Shown here piece by piece: positions 10,547 to 21,673 of a stretch of DNA of 64,000 bases (position 1 is its first letter; the number at the start of each line of letters is the position of its first letter). The notes beneath the pieces were generated by a model that was not told the origin of the DNA, ran no database searches, and worked only from the letters and a program-made list of their open reading frames with translations. The DNA is from Elephas maximus indicus (Eukaryota > Chordata > Mammalia > Proboscidea > Elephantidae): positions 28,512,001 to 28,576,000 of the forward strand of contig NC_064841.1 of the NCBI RefSeq assembly GCF_024166365.1. The letters run 5' to 3'. The position numbers and the translations under genes were made by a program.

Positions 10547-10738
10547 TGGTTCATTCAGTGGTAGAATTATCCCCTTTCATGTGGGGGACCAGGATCAAAT
10601 CCTTGCCAATTCATCGCCTGCACAGCCACCACCGCACCCTCTGTGGAGGCTTGCATGTTGCTAGGTTGTGTGTGGGATCCCAATGAGTTGGAGATCTCCA
10701 TAATTTCGGGGGCTGACTCAATGGCAGCTGACGACATG
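10547..10738 (+). mobile_element. Second-family SINE with tRNA-Gly-like head and RTE tail
   Basis: TTCAGTGGTAGAATTATCCC matches the A-box half of tRNA-Gly and AGGATCAAATCC the B box. The body has CTCTGTGGAGGCTTGCATG, and the tail has GGGGGCTGACTCAATGGCAG and CTGACGAC. The central body seen in other copies is missing, so this is an internally deleted copy. Confidence 0.85.
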
Positions 10739-11180
10739 GTAATATCAACTACCTCGGCAGATCCCACTTGACCTCTTGAGACGGATAATGGTTTAACAAT
10801 GTGCCATTTAAAAAAGACCAGATTTATCTTTATTCACTACAAGTACACTATAATAAATTTACTCCAACACCAAGTTTATTAAAGAAACATTTCTTTATAT
10901 AGACTTTTTTGCTTCTTTGGAGTATGAGAGCAACAGGGGTCCCAGCTTCAATCTAAGTAGACACGTCTGGCCAATTTATGGAAGGAACACACCAGAAACC
11001 TACTTGAATGTGGACTGAGAAGCCTTCTGAGAGAAACATCAGCATAAGGGAAAACAGAGGTAGGCAGTAAGAAACTTTAGGCTTTCGAGGGGAAAGGCAG
11101 TTCTGAGTGGTGGCTGTCCTTAGATTTAACTTTAAGTCCAAACCTCAAAGGAATTATATCTGAGCCCCACAGAAAGAGTG
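10739..11180. other. No recognised feature
   Basis: I see no repeat family. Frame 10953-11141 (minus) has no recognisable domain. Confidence 0.4.
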
Positions 11181-12929
11181 AAAACCCCAAAAAACATGTC
11201 GCCATCGAGTTGATTCCGACTCATGGTGACCCTATATGTTACAGAATATAACTGTTCCATAGGGTTTTCTTGGCTGTAATCTTTAAAGAAAAAATTTTTT
11301 ATTGTATTTTAGGTGAAAGTTTATAGCTCAAATTAGTTACCCATTCAAAAATTTATACATTGTGACATTGGTTGCAATCCCCACAACATGTCAGCACTTT
11401 CCCCCTTTCCCTTTACACCCCGGGTTCCAGTTTCCCTGTCCCTTCCTGCCTTCTCATATTTGCTTTTGGGCAGGTGTTGTCCATTTGATCTTGTACACTT
11501 GATTGAACTAAGAAGAACATTCCTCATGTGTGATATTGTTTGTTTTATAGGTCTGTCTAACCTTTGGCTGAAATGTGGACTTTGGGAGTTGCTTCAGTTC
11601 TGAGTTAGCAGGATGGCCCGGGACTATAGTCTCTGTCAGACTAGTAAGTGTCTTTGGTTTTCTTCATTCTCCTTTGCTCTGGACGAGGTGGGACCAATAG
11701 ATGTATCTTAGATGGCCATTTGCAAGGTTTTAAGACCCCAGACGCTACTCACCAAAGTAGGAGGTAGAACATTTTCTTTATGAACTATGTTATGCCAGTT
11801 GACCTAGATGTTCCCCAACACCATGGTCCCCAGGCCTTAGCCCTAGTAACTTGGTCCCTCAAGATGTTTGGATGTGTCCAGGAAGCTTCTATGACTTTGT
11901 TTTGATCAAGTCGTGCTGACTTCCCCATACCGTGTGTTGTCTTTCCCTGTATCAAAGTTAACACTTGTGTATTATCTAGTTAGTGATTTCCCCTTCTCAT
12001 CCCTACACTCCCTTATAATCACCAAAGATTGTTTTGTTTTGTTTTTTTCTGTGTAAAACTTTTCTTGGGTTTTTATAATAGTGGTCTCATACAATATTTG
12101 TCCTTTTGTGATTGGCTTTTTCACTCAGCATAATGCCCTCCAGATTCATCCACGTTGTAAGATGTTTCACAGGTTCAACATTGTTCTTTATCATTGTGCA
12201 GTATTCCGTTGTGTGTATGTACCATAATTTGTCCATTCATCTGATGATGGACACTTAGGTTGTTTTCATCTTTTTGCTATTGTGAACAATGCTACAATGA
12301 ACACGGGTGGGCATATGTTTATTCATGTGACAGTTCTTATTTCCCTAGGATATATTCTTCGGAATGGGATTGCTGGATAGGTTGGTATTCCTCCTTCTAG
12401 CTTTTAAAGGAGGTACCATATAGTTTTCCATAGTGGTTGTACCATTTTACATTCCCACCAGCAGTGCATAAGAGTTCCATTTTCCCTTCAGCTTCTCCAA
12501 CATTTGTTATTTTCTGTTTTTTTGATTTGGGCCAGTAATGTTGAGGTGAGATGTTATCTCATTGTACTTTTGATTTGCATTTTTCTAATGGCTAATGAGC
12601 ACAAGCATTTCCTCTTATGTCTGTAGCCATGTGAATGTTTTCTCTGGTGAAGTGTGTGTTAATATCCTTTGCCCATTTTTAATTGGTTTATTTGTCTTTT
12701 TGTTGTTGAGGTGTTGAAATATTCTACAGATTTTAGAGATTAGAGCCTTGTTGGATATGTCATAGCCAAAAATTTTTTCCCAGTCTGTAGGGTCTGTTTT
12801 TACTCGCTTGGTGAAGTCATTTGATAAGCGTTAAGTTTAAGTTTTAGGAGTTCCCAGTTATTTAGCTTATCTTCTGGTTTTTATGTATTGTTAGTTATGG
12901 TTTGTATTCTCTTTATGCTACATATTAGG

Positions 12930-13092
12930 GCCCGTAAAGCCTGGTGGCGTAGTCGTTAAGAGCTACAGCTGCTAACCAAAAGGTTGGCAGTTTGAATCCA
13001 CCAGGCATTCCTTGGAAACCCAATGGGGCAGTTCTACTCTGTCCTCATAGGGTTGCTATGAGTCAGAATCGGCTCGACAGCAATGGGTTTTT
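12930..13092 (+). mobile_element. AfroSINE, sense, inside L1 copy A
   Basis: GCCTGGTGGCGTAGTCGTTA (A-box side), CCAAAAGGTTGGCAGTTTG (B-box side), GGGGCAGTTCTACTCTGTCC and GAATCGGCTCGACAGCAATG form a complete short-type AfroSINE. It interrupts the antisense ORF2 of L1 copy A, so it is the youngest layer of a SINE/L1/SINE nest. Confidence 0.95.
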
Positions 13093-13758
13093 GCTGTACC
13101 TTTTTTTTTTTTCCTATAATCTTTTTTATTTTAGGTTTTATATTTAGGTCTTTGATCTATTTTGAGTTAGTTTTTGTGTATGGTATGAGGTATGGGTACT
13201 GTTTCATTTTTTTACAGATGGGGATCCAGTTTTCCCAACACCTTTTTGTTAAAAAGACTGTCTTCCTCATTTAATGGACTTTGGCCTTTTGTCAAATATC
13301 AGCTCCCTCTAGGTGGATGGATCTATGTCTGGGGTCTTGATTCTGTTCCATTGGTCTATGTGTCTATCGCTGTACCAGTACCAGGCTGTTTGGACTAGTG
13401 TGACTGAATAGTATATTCTGAGATCAGGTAGTGTGAGGACTCTTACTTTGTTCTTTTTGTTCAGTAATGCTTTGCTTATTTGGGGCTTCTTTCCTTTGCG
13501 TGTAAAGTTGGTGATTAGTTTTTCTATCATTAAATAATGCTGTTGGCACTTGGTTTGGGTTTGCATTATATCTGTAGATCGCTCTGGGTAGAACTGACAT
13601 TTTCACAATGTTGACTCTTCCTATCTACGAGTGTGATATGTTTTTCCATTTATGTGTCTTCTTGGTTGCTTGCAATAGCATTTTGTACTTTTCTTTGTAT
13701 AGGTCTTTTAGTTCCCTGGTTAGATTTATTCCTAAGTAGTTTGTCTTTTTAAGGGCTT

Positions 13759-14247
13759 TTATAAATAGTATTGTTTCCTTTTCAAAATTCTCATTGTTGG
13801 TGTATAGGAATCCAACTGATTTTTGTATGTTGATCTTGTATCCTGCTGCTCTGCTGAGTCTTTTATTAGTGCCAGTAATTTTCTGGTGAAATCTTCGTGA
13901 TTCTGTATGTATAGTATCGTATCATCTGCGAATAGGGATAGTTTTACTTCTTCCTTTCCAATTTGGATTCCCTTTATTTCTTTTTCTTGCCTTATTGCCC
14001 TAGCTAGGAATTCCAGCACAACGTTAAATAAGAGTGGTGATAAAGGGCATCCTTGTCTTGTTACTGTTCCCAGGGAGAATGCTTTCAGCCTTTGTCTGCT
14101 GAGAATGATGTTGGCTGTTGGTTTAGTATAGATGCCCTTTGTTACGTTGAGGAATTTCCCTTTTATTCCTATTTTATTGAGAGTTTTTAGCAGGAATGGT
14201 TGTTTGACATTATCGAATGCCTTTTCTGCATAGATCGAAGTGATCAC
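13759..14247 (-). pseudogene. L1 ORF2 reverse-transcriptase fragment (copy A)
   Basis: A 162-codon open stretch. The N-terminal part has AEKAFDNV (RT motif A region, catalytic Asp). [12 protein letters not shown] (about residues 64-75) is RT motif B, and [12 protein letters not shown] (about residues 103-114) carries the FADD catalytic pair. After about residue 140 the frame diverges from the family, and RT thumb sequence continues in other frames at 13309-13606. It is a dead fragment, because there is no EN domain and the rest of ORF2 is frameshifted. Confidence 0.92.
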
Positions 14248-14437
14248 ATGATTCTTTTCTTTTGTTCTATTTGTACGGTGGGTTATGTTGACTGATTTTC
14301 TAATGTTGTTGGCTGTAATCTTTATGGAAGCAGGTCACCAGGCCTTTCTTCTGGGGTACTGCTGAGTAGGTTTCAACCTCCAACCTGTAGGGTAGTAGTC
14401 GGAGCACAAAATTTTTTACACCACCCAAGACCCTTAG

Positions 14438-14960
14438 AGAAAAGAGAGTAGGGCTATTAGAAATAAAAACCAGAACAGCTTTATTTAAAACATGGCACTA
14501 GAGCAGGGGCAGAGCTGGCTGGTTGCACAAAGGCAAGCGAGGAATGGAACATCTTGCCCACTTCCCAGCACAACACCCTGCAGTTTTAAGCATTTGACAT
14601 AAAGGGCTTTGTTGCCTCAGCTATGGGGGAAGACAGTAGGACCTAGAACATGCCACCATGCAGTGGTTGCCCAGTGGGTGATGGCACAGCCAGAAATGCA
14701 ACAAGCAGAGGCCAACTTCTTCGTGAGCACATGCTACATACCTCCAGGGCTGTCTAGAAATACTTGACGGGTATAAGCAACTGAGGTCCTGCAGAAGCAG
14801 GCAGAGTGAGAGCCAGAAAATTTGGGTTCTTATCATTAGTGGAACTCCATTAGTGCCCTTGAATGAGGGAAGCCTGGGGACACAGGGATTAAATAAATCA
14901 TGAGCTCTGTGCTGGGCCTAAGGAAGGAATGCCTGATGTGAAATTAAAGAATGACTTGAG
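14438..14960. other. Unrecognised stretch, possible antisense LTR
   Basis: GAACAGCTTTATTTAAAACA near 14471 is the reverse complement of an AATAAA-type signal, which would suit an LTR read on the minus strand. I see neither terminal TG/CA nor a target duplication. The frame at 14621-14836 has no domain. Treat the LTR idea as weak. Confidence 0.3.
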
Positions 14961-14967
14961 TTTGTGT

Positions 14968-16812
14968 TTTTTTTTTTTTAAATAATTTTTACTGTGCTTT
15001 AAGTGAAAGTTTACAAATCAAGTCAGTCTCTCACACAAAAACTTATATACACTCCACTACATATTCCCAATTACTCTCTCCCCCATGAGACAGCCACTCC
15101 CTCCTTCCACTTTCTCTTTTCGTGTCCATTTTGCCTACCTCTAAGCCCCTCTGTTTTAAGCCCCTCTACCCTTCCATCTTCCCTCCAGGCAGGTGATGCC
15201 AACATAGTCTCAAGTGTCCGCCTGACGCAAGTAGCTCACGCCTCACCAGCGTCCCTCTCCAACCCATTGTCCAGTCCAGTCCATGTCTGACAAGCTGGCT
15301 TCAGGAATATTTCCTGTCGTGGGCCAACAGAAGGTATTGGGGCCATGACCACCAGGGTCCTTCTAGTCTCAGTCAGATCATTAAGCCTGGTCTTTTTATG
15401 AGAATTTGGGGTCTGCATCCCACTGTTCTCCTGTTCCCTCAGGGATTCTCTGTTATGTTCCCTGTCAGGGCAGTCATTGGTTGTAGCTGGGCACCATCTA
15501 GTTCTTCTGGTCTCAGGATGATGTAGTCTCTGGTTCATGTAGCCCTTTCTGTCTCTTGGGCTCGTTATTACCTTGTGACCTTGGTGTTCTTCATTCTCCT
15601 TTGATCCAGGTGGGTTGAGACCCATTGATGCATCTTAGATGGCCACTTGCTAGCGTTTAAGACCCCAGATGCCACTCTTCAAAGTGGGATGCAGAATGTT
15701 TTCTTAATAGATTTTATTATGCCAGTTGACTTAGAAGTCCCCTGAAATCATGGTCCCCAAACCCCTGCCCCTGCTTCGCTGACCTTTGAAGCATTCAGTT
15801 TATTCAGGAAACTGCTTTGCTTTGGTTTAGTCCAGTTGTGCTGACCTCCACTGTGTTGAGTGTTGTCCTTCCCTTCACCTAAAGTAGTTCTTGTTTACTA
15901 TCTATTTAGTAAATACCCCTCTCCCACCCTCCCTCCCTCCCCTCTCCCGTAACCACAAGAGAGTGTGTTCTTTTCAGTTTAAGCTATTTCTCAAGATCTT
16001 ATAATAATGGTCTTATACAATATTTGTCCTTTTGCATCTGACTAATTTCACTCAGCATTATGCCTTCCAGGTTTCTCCATGTTATGAAATGTTCATAGAT
16101 TCATCACTGTTCTTTATCAATACGTAGTATTCCATTGTGTGAATATACCATAATTTATTTATCCATTCATCCATTGATGGGCACCTTGGTTGGTTCCATC
16201 TTTTTGCTATTGTAAACAGTGCTGCAATAAACATGGGTGAGGATATATCTGTTCGTGTAAAGGCTCTTATTTCTCTAGGATATATTCCGAGGAGTGGGAT
16301 TGCTGGGTCTTTTTTTTTTTTTTTTTCATGGTAGTTCTATTTCTAGCTTTTTAAGGAAGTGCCAAATCGATTTCCAAAGTGGTTGTACCATTTTACATTC
16401 CCACCAGCAGTGTATAAGTGTTCCAATCTCTCCACAGCCTCTCCAACATTTGTTATTTTGCATTTTTTGAATTAATGCCAGCCTTGTTGGAGTGAGATGG
16501 AATCTCATTGTAGTTTTGATTTGCATTTCGCTAATGGCTAATGATCGAGAGCATTTTCTCATTTGTCTGTTAGCTGCCTGAATGTCTTCTTTAGTGAAGT
16601 GCCTGTTCATATCCATTGCCCATTTTTTAATTGGGTTGTTTGTCCTTTTGTGGTTGAGTTTTAGCAGAGTCATGTAGATTTTAGAGATCAGGCATTGGTC
16701 GGAGATGTCATAGCTGAAAATTCTTTCCCAGTCTTTAGGTGGTCTTTTTACTCTTTTGGTGAAGTCTTTAGATGAGCATAGGTGTTTGATTTTTAGGAGT
16801 TCCCTGTGTAGT
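14968..16812 (-). mobile_element. 5'-truncated afrotherian L1 (copy B)
   Basis: Poly-T at about 14968-14980 marks the 3' tail. The 3' UTR (GCTTTAAGTGAAAGTTTAC, later AAGACCCCAGATGCCACTCT) runs to about 16010. An ORF2 C-terminal piece follows to about 16812 in antisense. A (T)17 expansion lies at 16311-16327. A T-rich possible TSD (TGTG-T(n)-AAATA) is seen at both ends but is not clean. Confidence 0.92.
16326..16673 (-). pseudogene. L1 ORF2 C-terminal fragment (copy B)
   Basis: A 115-codon open stretch with NNPIKKWAMDMNRHFTKEDI, then [16 protein letters not shown], the cysteine/histidine-rich C-terminal signature of mammalian L1 ORF2. The fragment is isolated from RT and EN domains, so it has no function as a retrotransposase. 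Confidence 0.92.
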
Positions 16813-17576
16813 TTTTTTTAAATATCAAAACTAAATAGTTGGATGGGAAATATATTTAGACCACAACCTGGCTGTGAGTAATGTATCCTTTTATTTGTTT
16901 TGATTGAATAAAAAGCAAATCCAAGATATCACCTGGTGACCTAGCATCTCTAAAAACCTTGTACAGGGAATTAGTTACAGAATTTATATTTGCAAGCACA
17001 TTTCCCCAGTTCTTCTGGTTTCATATTTTTCACTCCCAAATCTTGTTAACTTCTAACACACTTATCATGTGGATCCTTTCTAATGCAGAACACATTTTAA
17101 TATTCCTCTCTTTGGCAAGATTTTACATAAATATGTTACTTCCAGAAAGTGACTTAGTAAGACGTGTTAATAGCAACACCTTTATAGAAACCTCATAGGT
17201 GTTTAGTCTTTAAAAATTTGTGGGCTCAGATTAAAAAAAAAAAAATTGTATAATTGCTAAAATTAGCACACTAAATAAAACTTGACGTTTATACCAAAAT
17301 CAAACCCGTTGTTGTTGAGTTGATTCCAAACTCATACTTTATAGTAAATAAGCACCATGGAAATGCATAGAAGATAGAAGAGAAATAAACATCACTTTAA
17401 AATTTTAATGATTATTTATACTTTTTGGATTATAGAAAAGTAATATTCTACATGTGGAATATTTAGAAAAACCTGAAACACGTTAAGTAATAAAACAAGC
17501 CCTGAAACCTCATAATTTCAACCTGTTGGGGACAACCACTGTTATAATTTTCATATGTTCCTTTTTTTATATTTGT
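16813..17576. other. Unique AT-rich stretch with a SINE scrap
   Basis: The only recognisable item is a roughly 45-bp AfroSINE tail fragment at 17300-17345, antisense (CAAACCCGTTGTTGTTGAGT then TGATTCCAAACTCATA). Frame 16959-17198 has no domain. The sequence is otherwise unassigned. Confidence 0.5.
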
Positions 17577-17590
17577 GTATATATATTATG

Positions 17591-17754
17591 GCGTCTTGGT
17601 GGCACAGTGGCTAAGAGCTCTCCTGCTAACCAGAAGGTCAGCAGTTCAAATCCACCAGCTGCTCCTTGGAAACCCTATGGGACAGTTCTACTTTGTCCTG
17701 TGGTGTTGCTATGAGTTGGAATCAACTCAACGGCAACGGGTTTGGGTTTTTTTG
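17591..17754 (+). mobile_element. AfroSINE, sense, with exact 14-bp TSD
   Basis: Head GCGTCTTGGTGGCACAGTGG, B-box region CAGCAGTTCAAATCCACC, body GACAGTTCTACTTTGTCC, tail GGAATCAACTCAACGGCAAC. The duplication GTATATATATTATG lies at 17577-17590 and 17755-17768, one of the cleanest in the window. Confidence 0.97.
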
Positions 17755-17768
17755 GTATATATATTATG

Positions 17769-18354
17769 TATGCAAATAGTAAGAACTGGATCTTATTGTG
17801 TAACTGTTTTTATATCCTATTATTTTTTCACTGGCAATATTTTCTTTATTTGCCTAGTAATTTTTTATTAGTGGTTTATATTATTAAAAGCATTTTAAAG
17901 TCCTTTTTCTCTGCTTATCAAGGTCAAGAACGTAACTGTTTACTAATTACCACCTCTCTAAAATGAGAAATCTTGAAGGTTTTTACTCTCCTGACTATCT
18001 ATTCTAATGTCACAATTTTGATTGATGAAACCTGGGATTCAGACCTAAATTATTATTATTATTTTACTAACATTTTTTCAAGATTTATTTTTGAAATTTG
18101 TTTTGTAACCATATTAATGACAGTTCTTAAGACTTTATTCTGTGTTTAACTAGTTTCCATTGCTTCCTACCACCTCTTTCTGCTTGAGTTCTTAATTTTG
18201 ATGCATTCCTAGGTTGATTGAATTATATCCCCAAACACTATGTGATGCAACACTTTCTGAGCTATGTTATACAGCACAATGTTGGCCTTTCCTACAAATA
18301 ACCTCTTCACTAAGTACATAATTCTTTTCCTTCTTAGCTTGGGAGCCACTCTCT
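17769..18354. other. No recognised feature
   Basis: AT-rich, with a short (TTA)n run near 18050. Frames at 17742-17966 are fortuitous. No repeat family recognised. Confidence 0.45.
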
Positions 18355-18375
18355 GTTGACTCTATTTAATTCTTC

Positions 18376-18560
18376 AAATGCTTAATGAGCTCGGCTGCTA
18401 ACTGAAAGACTGGAGGTTTGAGTCCGCGCAGAGATGCCTCAGAAGAAAGGCCTGGCAGACTATTTCTGAAAAAATAAGCCTTTGAAAACTCTGTGGAGCA
18501 CAGCTTTACTCTGGTACACATGGGGTCATTATGAGTTGGAATCGACTCCATGGGAACTGT
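18376..18560 (+). mobile_element. AfroSINE, sense, atypical 5' leader
   Basis: CTCGGCTGCTAACTGAAAGA, CCTGGCAGACTATTTCTG, GAGCACAGCTTTACTCTGG and GGAATCGACTCCATGGGAAC identify the SINE. In place of the usual GGAGTCCCTGGGTGG start it has TCTATTTAATTCTTCAAATG (18361-18380), and the same leader precedes the copy at 20088. Confidence 0.9.
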
Positions 18561-18616
18561 TCTTCTTCTTTTTAATTCTCTGGAGGAGAAGTATATGGCT
18601 TTTGTTTCTTTAGGGG

Positions 18617-18777
18617 CAGTGGTTCTTAGCCCTGGCTGCACATTCAACTAACTGGGGAAAATTTTTATAAATTTCAATGTCTGGGCTCCATCCCAGAATA
18701 ATTAAACCAGGATCTCTAGGTATTTTTTAAAGGCTCACCCAATGATTTCAATGCATACCCAGGGTTGAGAATCACTG
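18617..18777. mobile_element. MER5-group hAT MITE
   Basis: It opens CAGTGGTTCTTAGCCCTGG and closes GGTTGAGAATCACTG. These ends are mutually inverted, as expected of hAT-Charlie MITEs. The interior has CTGGGCTCCATCCCAGAATA. I cannot read a clean 8-bp target duplication. Confidence 0.85.
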
Positions 18778-18879
18778 CTTAAGACTTAAACTGTTGTTTT
18801 CTGCCTGGATGTGCGAGAGTTTTTTTCTTTATCCTGAAATCTTGAAACATTGAACAGGATATGTCTAGGTGTCCATATA

Positions 18880-19052
18880 TAAAAAACAAAGCAAAAAGCT
18901 TATTGCTGTCTAGTTGATTCTGACTCTTAGCAGCCCTACAGGACAAAGTAGAAGTGCCCCATAGGGTTTCTAAGGAGCAGCTGGTGGATTTGAACTGTTG
19001 ACCTTCTGTTTAGCAGCTGAGCTCTTAACTACAATGCCATCAGCGCTCCTTA
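18880..19052 (-). mobile_element. AfroSINE, antisense
   Basis: TTGCTGTCTAGTTGATTCTG, GGACAAAGTAGAAGTGCCC, GGAGCAGCTGGTGGATTTGA and the head complement GTTTAGCAGCTGAGCTCTTA, ending in GCGCTCC, give a complete short-type copy. Confidence 0.94.
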
Positions 19053-19255
19053 ATTTTTCCTTATATTCTTTAATTTTATAAATTCAGCAATTCCCTCCCT
19101 GCTATTATTCTGTTGACTATTGTTTCCACCATATCCATTTTATTTTCTCTTTCTTGGATTCTTAGGATATGTTGATTGGATTTCCTAGGTCTCTTCACAT
19201 GCTTTCTCTCATCAATTTATGACTTTAATGAGAATTTCTTGCTTATAGTCTTAAG

Positions 19256-19405
19256 TCTAAGAGGTATGGCTGCTAACCCTAGAGGTCGGCAGTTTGAATA
19301 CACCAGGTGCTCCTTGGAAACTCTAAGGAGCAGTTCTACTCTGCCCTATAGGGTTGCTATGAGTCAGAATCGACTCAAGGCAATGGGTTTTTTCTTTTTT
19401 TTATA
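19256..19405 (+). mobile_element. AfroSINE, sense, 5' truncated
   Basis: It starts within the head at GGCTGCTAACCCTAGAGGTC, then CCTTGGAAACTCTAAGGAGC, AGTTCTACTCTGCCCTATAG and GAATCGACTCAAGGCAATGG. The A-box half is missing. Confidence 0.93.
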
Positions 19406-20065
19406 GTATGGTATTCAGTCTGCCGTCTGTTACCTTCGACGGTGTTTGTAATTCTGCAGTTGTGCTTCTCATTTTTATAAATCTTTCTTTTTTTTCAAGA
19501 TATTCTTTTTCTGAGTGCTTCTTCTAGTTTAAAAAATACAAAATTTATTTGAATGCTGTTGAGAATATAAATGAGTAAATTCCCTGATATTGCTTCCTGT
19601 TATTTTCAGGATACATTCCCAGTGATACATTAGGATCTGGTCTCCTGCTTTAACTGTATTATCTTAGGTTCATTTTTGCTCTCCATTTGGGTGTTTACAA
19701 AACACTCATTATCCATTGTTAGTCTTTTCTGGGTCATAGACTCTTTTGAAAACTTGATTAAAGTTTGATCCTGTTCCCAGAAAAATGGCCACATAATTAA
19801 CAAAATTTGCATATAACTTCACATGTCAACACCTTGACTCTGTGTGATCTCTGCATAAAGCCCCAGGCACACCACCCCCCCACCTCCGAGCCTGATCTAA
19901 ATGAAAATATATCCTTGCTCTTTTTTCAATATTGACTTATAATCAAACAGCAGGAAAGAGACTGGCTCAGAAATTGGAAGTGTGTTTCCACTCAGATCTT
20001 TCAAGTCCATATGAAAAGGTGGTACCTCCACTATTCTGAGCTTGTCTTGTTGACACCAAGCTTGT
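19406..20065. other. No recognised feature
   Basis: AT-rich sequence with T-runs near 19480. The frame at 19630-19812 (minus) lacks a domain. No repeat family recognised. Confidence 0.4.
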
Positions 20066-20087
20066 TGACTGCCTCTATTTAATTCTT

Positions 20088-20212
20088 CAAATAGCTAATA
20101 CGCTTGACTGCTAATCAAAGGCTGGAAGTTCAAGTCCACCCAGAAGCACCTCAGAAGAAAGGGCTGGTGATCTACTTCTGAAAAATTAGTCATTGAAAAC
20201 CCTGTGGAGGGT
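20088..20212 (+). mobile_element. AfroSINE, sense, 3' truncated, atypical leader
   Basis: GACTGCTAATCAAAGGCTGG, AGCACCTCAGAAGAAAGGGC and CTGGTGATCTACTTCTG are followed by a break at about 20212 before the tail. The leader CTCTATTTAATTCTTCAAAT (20073-20092) matches that of the copy at 18376. Confidence 0.88.
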
Positions 20213-20284
20213 TTCGGCCAGGGCATTCCTCACCTACTTCTCAGTCACTTTGTTCTTATCCAATAGGGATAATCAACTGTATTC

Positions 20285-21672
20285 TGTTGTTGTTAAGTGC
20301 CGTCGAGTCGGTTTCCAACTCATTGCAATCCTATGTACAATCGAATGAAACACTGTCCAGTTCTGCGCCGTCACAATCATTGCTATCACTTAGCCCATTG
20401 TTGCAGCCACTGTGTCAATCCATCTCGCCGAGGGTCTTCTTTTTTGGTGACCCTCTATTTTACCAAGCATGATGTCCTTCTCTAGGGACTGGTCCCTACT
20501 GGTAACACATCCGAAGTACATGAGATGAAGCCAGGCAATCTTCCCTCCTAAGGAGCATTCTGGCTGTACTTCTCCCAAGACAAGTTTGTTAATTCTTCTG
20601 GCATATTAAATATTCTTCACCAACACCATAATTCAAAGGCATCAGTTCCTCTTTGGCCTTCCTTATTCATCGTCAAGCTTTCACATGCATATGAGACAAC
20701 TGAAAATACCATGGCTTGGGTCAGACACACCTTAGTCCTCAAAGTGATATGATTGCTTTTCAATGCTTCAAGGAGGTCTTTTGCAGCAGATTTGCCTTTT
20801 GGTCATTTGATTTCTTGACTGCTGCTTCCATGGGCGTTGATTGTGGATCCAAGTAAAATGAAACCCCTGACAGTTTCAATCTTTTCTCTCCTTACCATGA
20901 TGTTGCTTATTGGTTGGTTGTGAGGAATTTTATTTTCTTTACATTGAGCTGTAATCCATATTGAAGGCTGTAGTCTTTGATCATCATCAGTAAGTGCTTC
21001 AAGTCCTCTTTGCTTCAGCAAGCAAGTTATGTCATCTGCATATCACGGGTTGTTAATGAGTCTTCCTCCAATCCTGATGCCCTGTTCTTCATATAGTCCA
21101 GTTTCTCAGATTATTTGCTTAGCATACAGGTTGTAAGTATGGTGAGAGGATACAGCCTTGAAGCACATCTTTCCTGATTTTAAACCACTAAGTATCCCCT
21201 TGTTCTCTTCAAACGACTGCCTCGTGATCTGTGTACAGGTTCCTCAAGAGCTCAATTATGTGTTCTGGAATTCCCATTCTTTGGAATATTATCCATAATT
21301 TGTTATGATCCACACAGTCGAATGCCTTTGCATAGTCAATAAAACACAAATAAACATCTTTCTGGCATTCTCTGCTTTCACCCAAGATCCATCTGACGTC
21401 AGCAATGATATCTCTCGTTCTATGTCCTCTTCTGAATCTGCCTTGAATTTTAGGCAGTTCCCTGTCAATGTGCTGTTGCAACCATTTCTGAATTATCCTC
21501 GGCAAAATTTACTTCCATGTGATATTAATGATATTGTTTGATAATTTTTGCATTCTGTTGCACCACCTTTCTTTGGAAGGGCACAAATATGGGTTTTTTC
21601 TAATTGGTTGGCCAGGTAGCTCTCTTCCAAATTTCCTGACAGAGACAAGTGAGCACTTTCGGTGTTGCATCA
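20285..21672 (-). mobile_element. Bov-B-like RTE LINE, 5' truncated
   Basis: It starts with the RTE/SINE tail complement (GTTGTTGTTAAGTGCCGTCG) and continues through 3' landmarks shared with the copy at 59928 (ACCAAGCATGATGTCCTTCT, CATTCTGGCTGTACTTCT). It reaches the RT domain on the minus strand. Several frameshifts are present. The upstream (EN) half is absent, and the element abuts an L1 piece at about 21674. Confidence 0.93.
21209..21505 (-). pseudogene. RTE reverse-transcriptase fragment
   Basis: A 98-codon open stretch. GRFRRGHRTRDIIADVRW is followed by YLCFIDYAKAFDCVDHNKLW, the RT motif A of Bov-B/RTE elements with its catalytic Asp, then GIPEHIIELLRNLY. Motif C is in another frame downstream, so the enzyme is dead. 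Confidence 0.93.
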
Positions 21673-21673
21673 A

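Larger units (their letters stand above)
11286..14308 (-). mobile_element. 5'-truncated afrotherian L1 (copy A) with exact 16-bp TSD
   Basis: On the minus strand, an ORF2 fragment from the RT domain (at 14308) to the C-terminus (near 12050) is followed by the lineage-specific 3' UTR, ending near 11286 in an A/T-rich tail. The UTR block with AAGACCCCAGACGCTACTCA recurs in copies B to E. Both ends are marked by TTGGCTGTAATCTTTA. ORF2 is broken by frameshifts and by a SINE at 12930-13092. About 3.0 kb in total, so no EN domain or ORF1. Confidence 0.95.
11181..14437 (-). mobile_element. AfroSINE split in two by an L1
   Basis: The left half (11181-11285) has tail GCCATCGAGTTGATTCCGAC and body ACTGTTCCATAGGGTTTTC. 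The right half (14309-14437) continues ATGGAAGCAGGTCACCAGGC and ends in the decayed head. The duplicated junction TTGGCTGTAATCTTTA (11270-11285 and 14309-14324) is part of the SINE body. Removing the L1 and one copy restores a normal SINE order. Confidence 0.95.

Noticed and set aside
13907..14131. Plus-strand open frame
   Set aside because: It is the antisense shadow of the L1 RT fragment.
13759..14247. Active L1 reverse transcriptase
   Set aside because: The RT motifs are readable, but the element is 5' truncated, frameshifted and interrupted by a SINE.
18355..20110. Segmental duplication of about 1.7 kb
   Set aside because: Homology is limited to a roughly 20-bp leader plus the SINE body; intervening and flanking sequences do not match.
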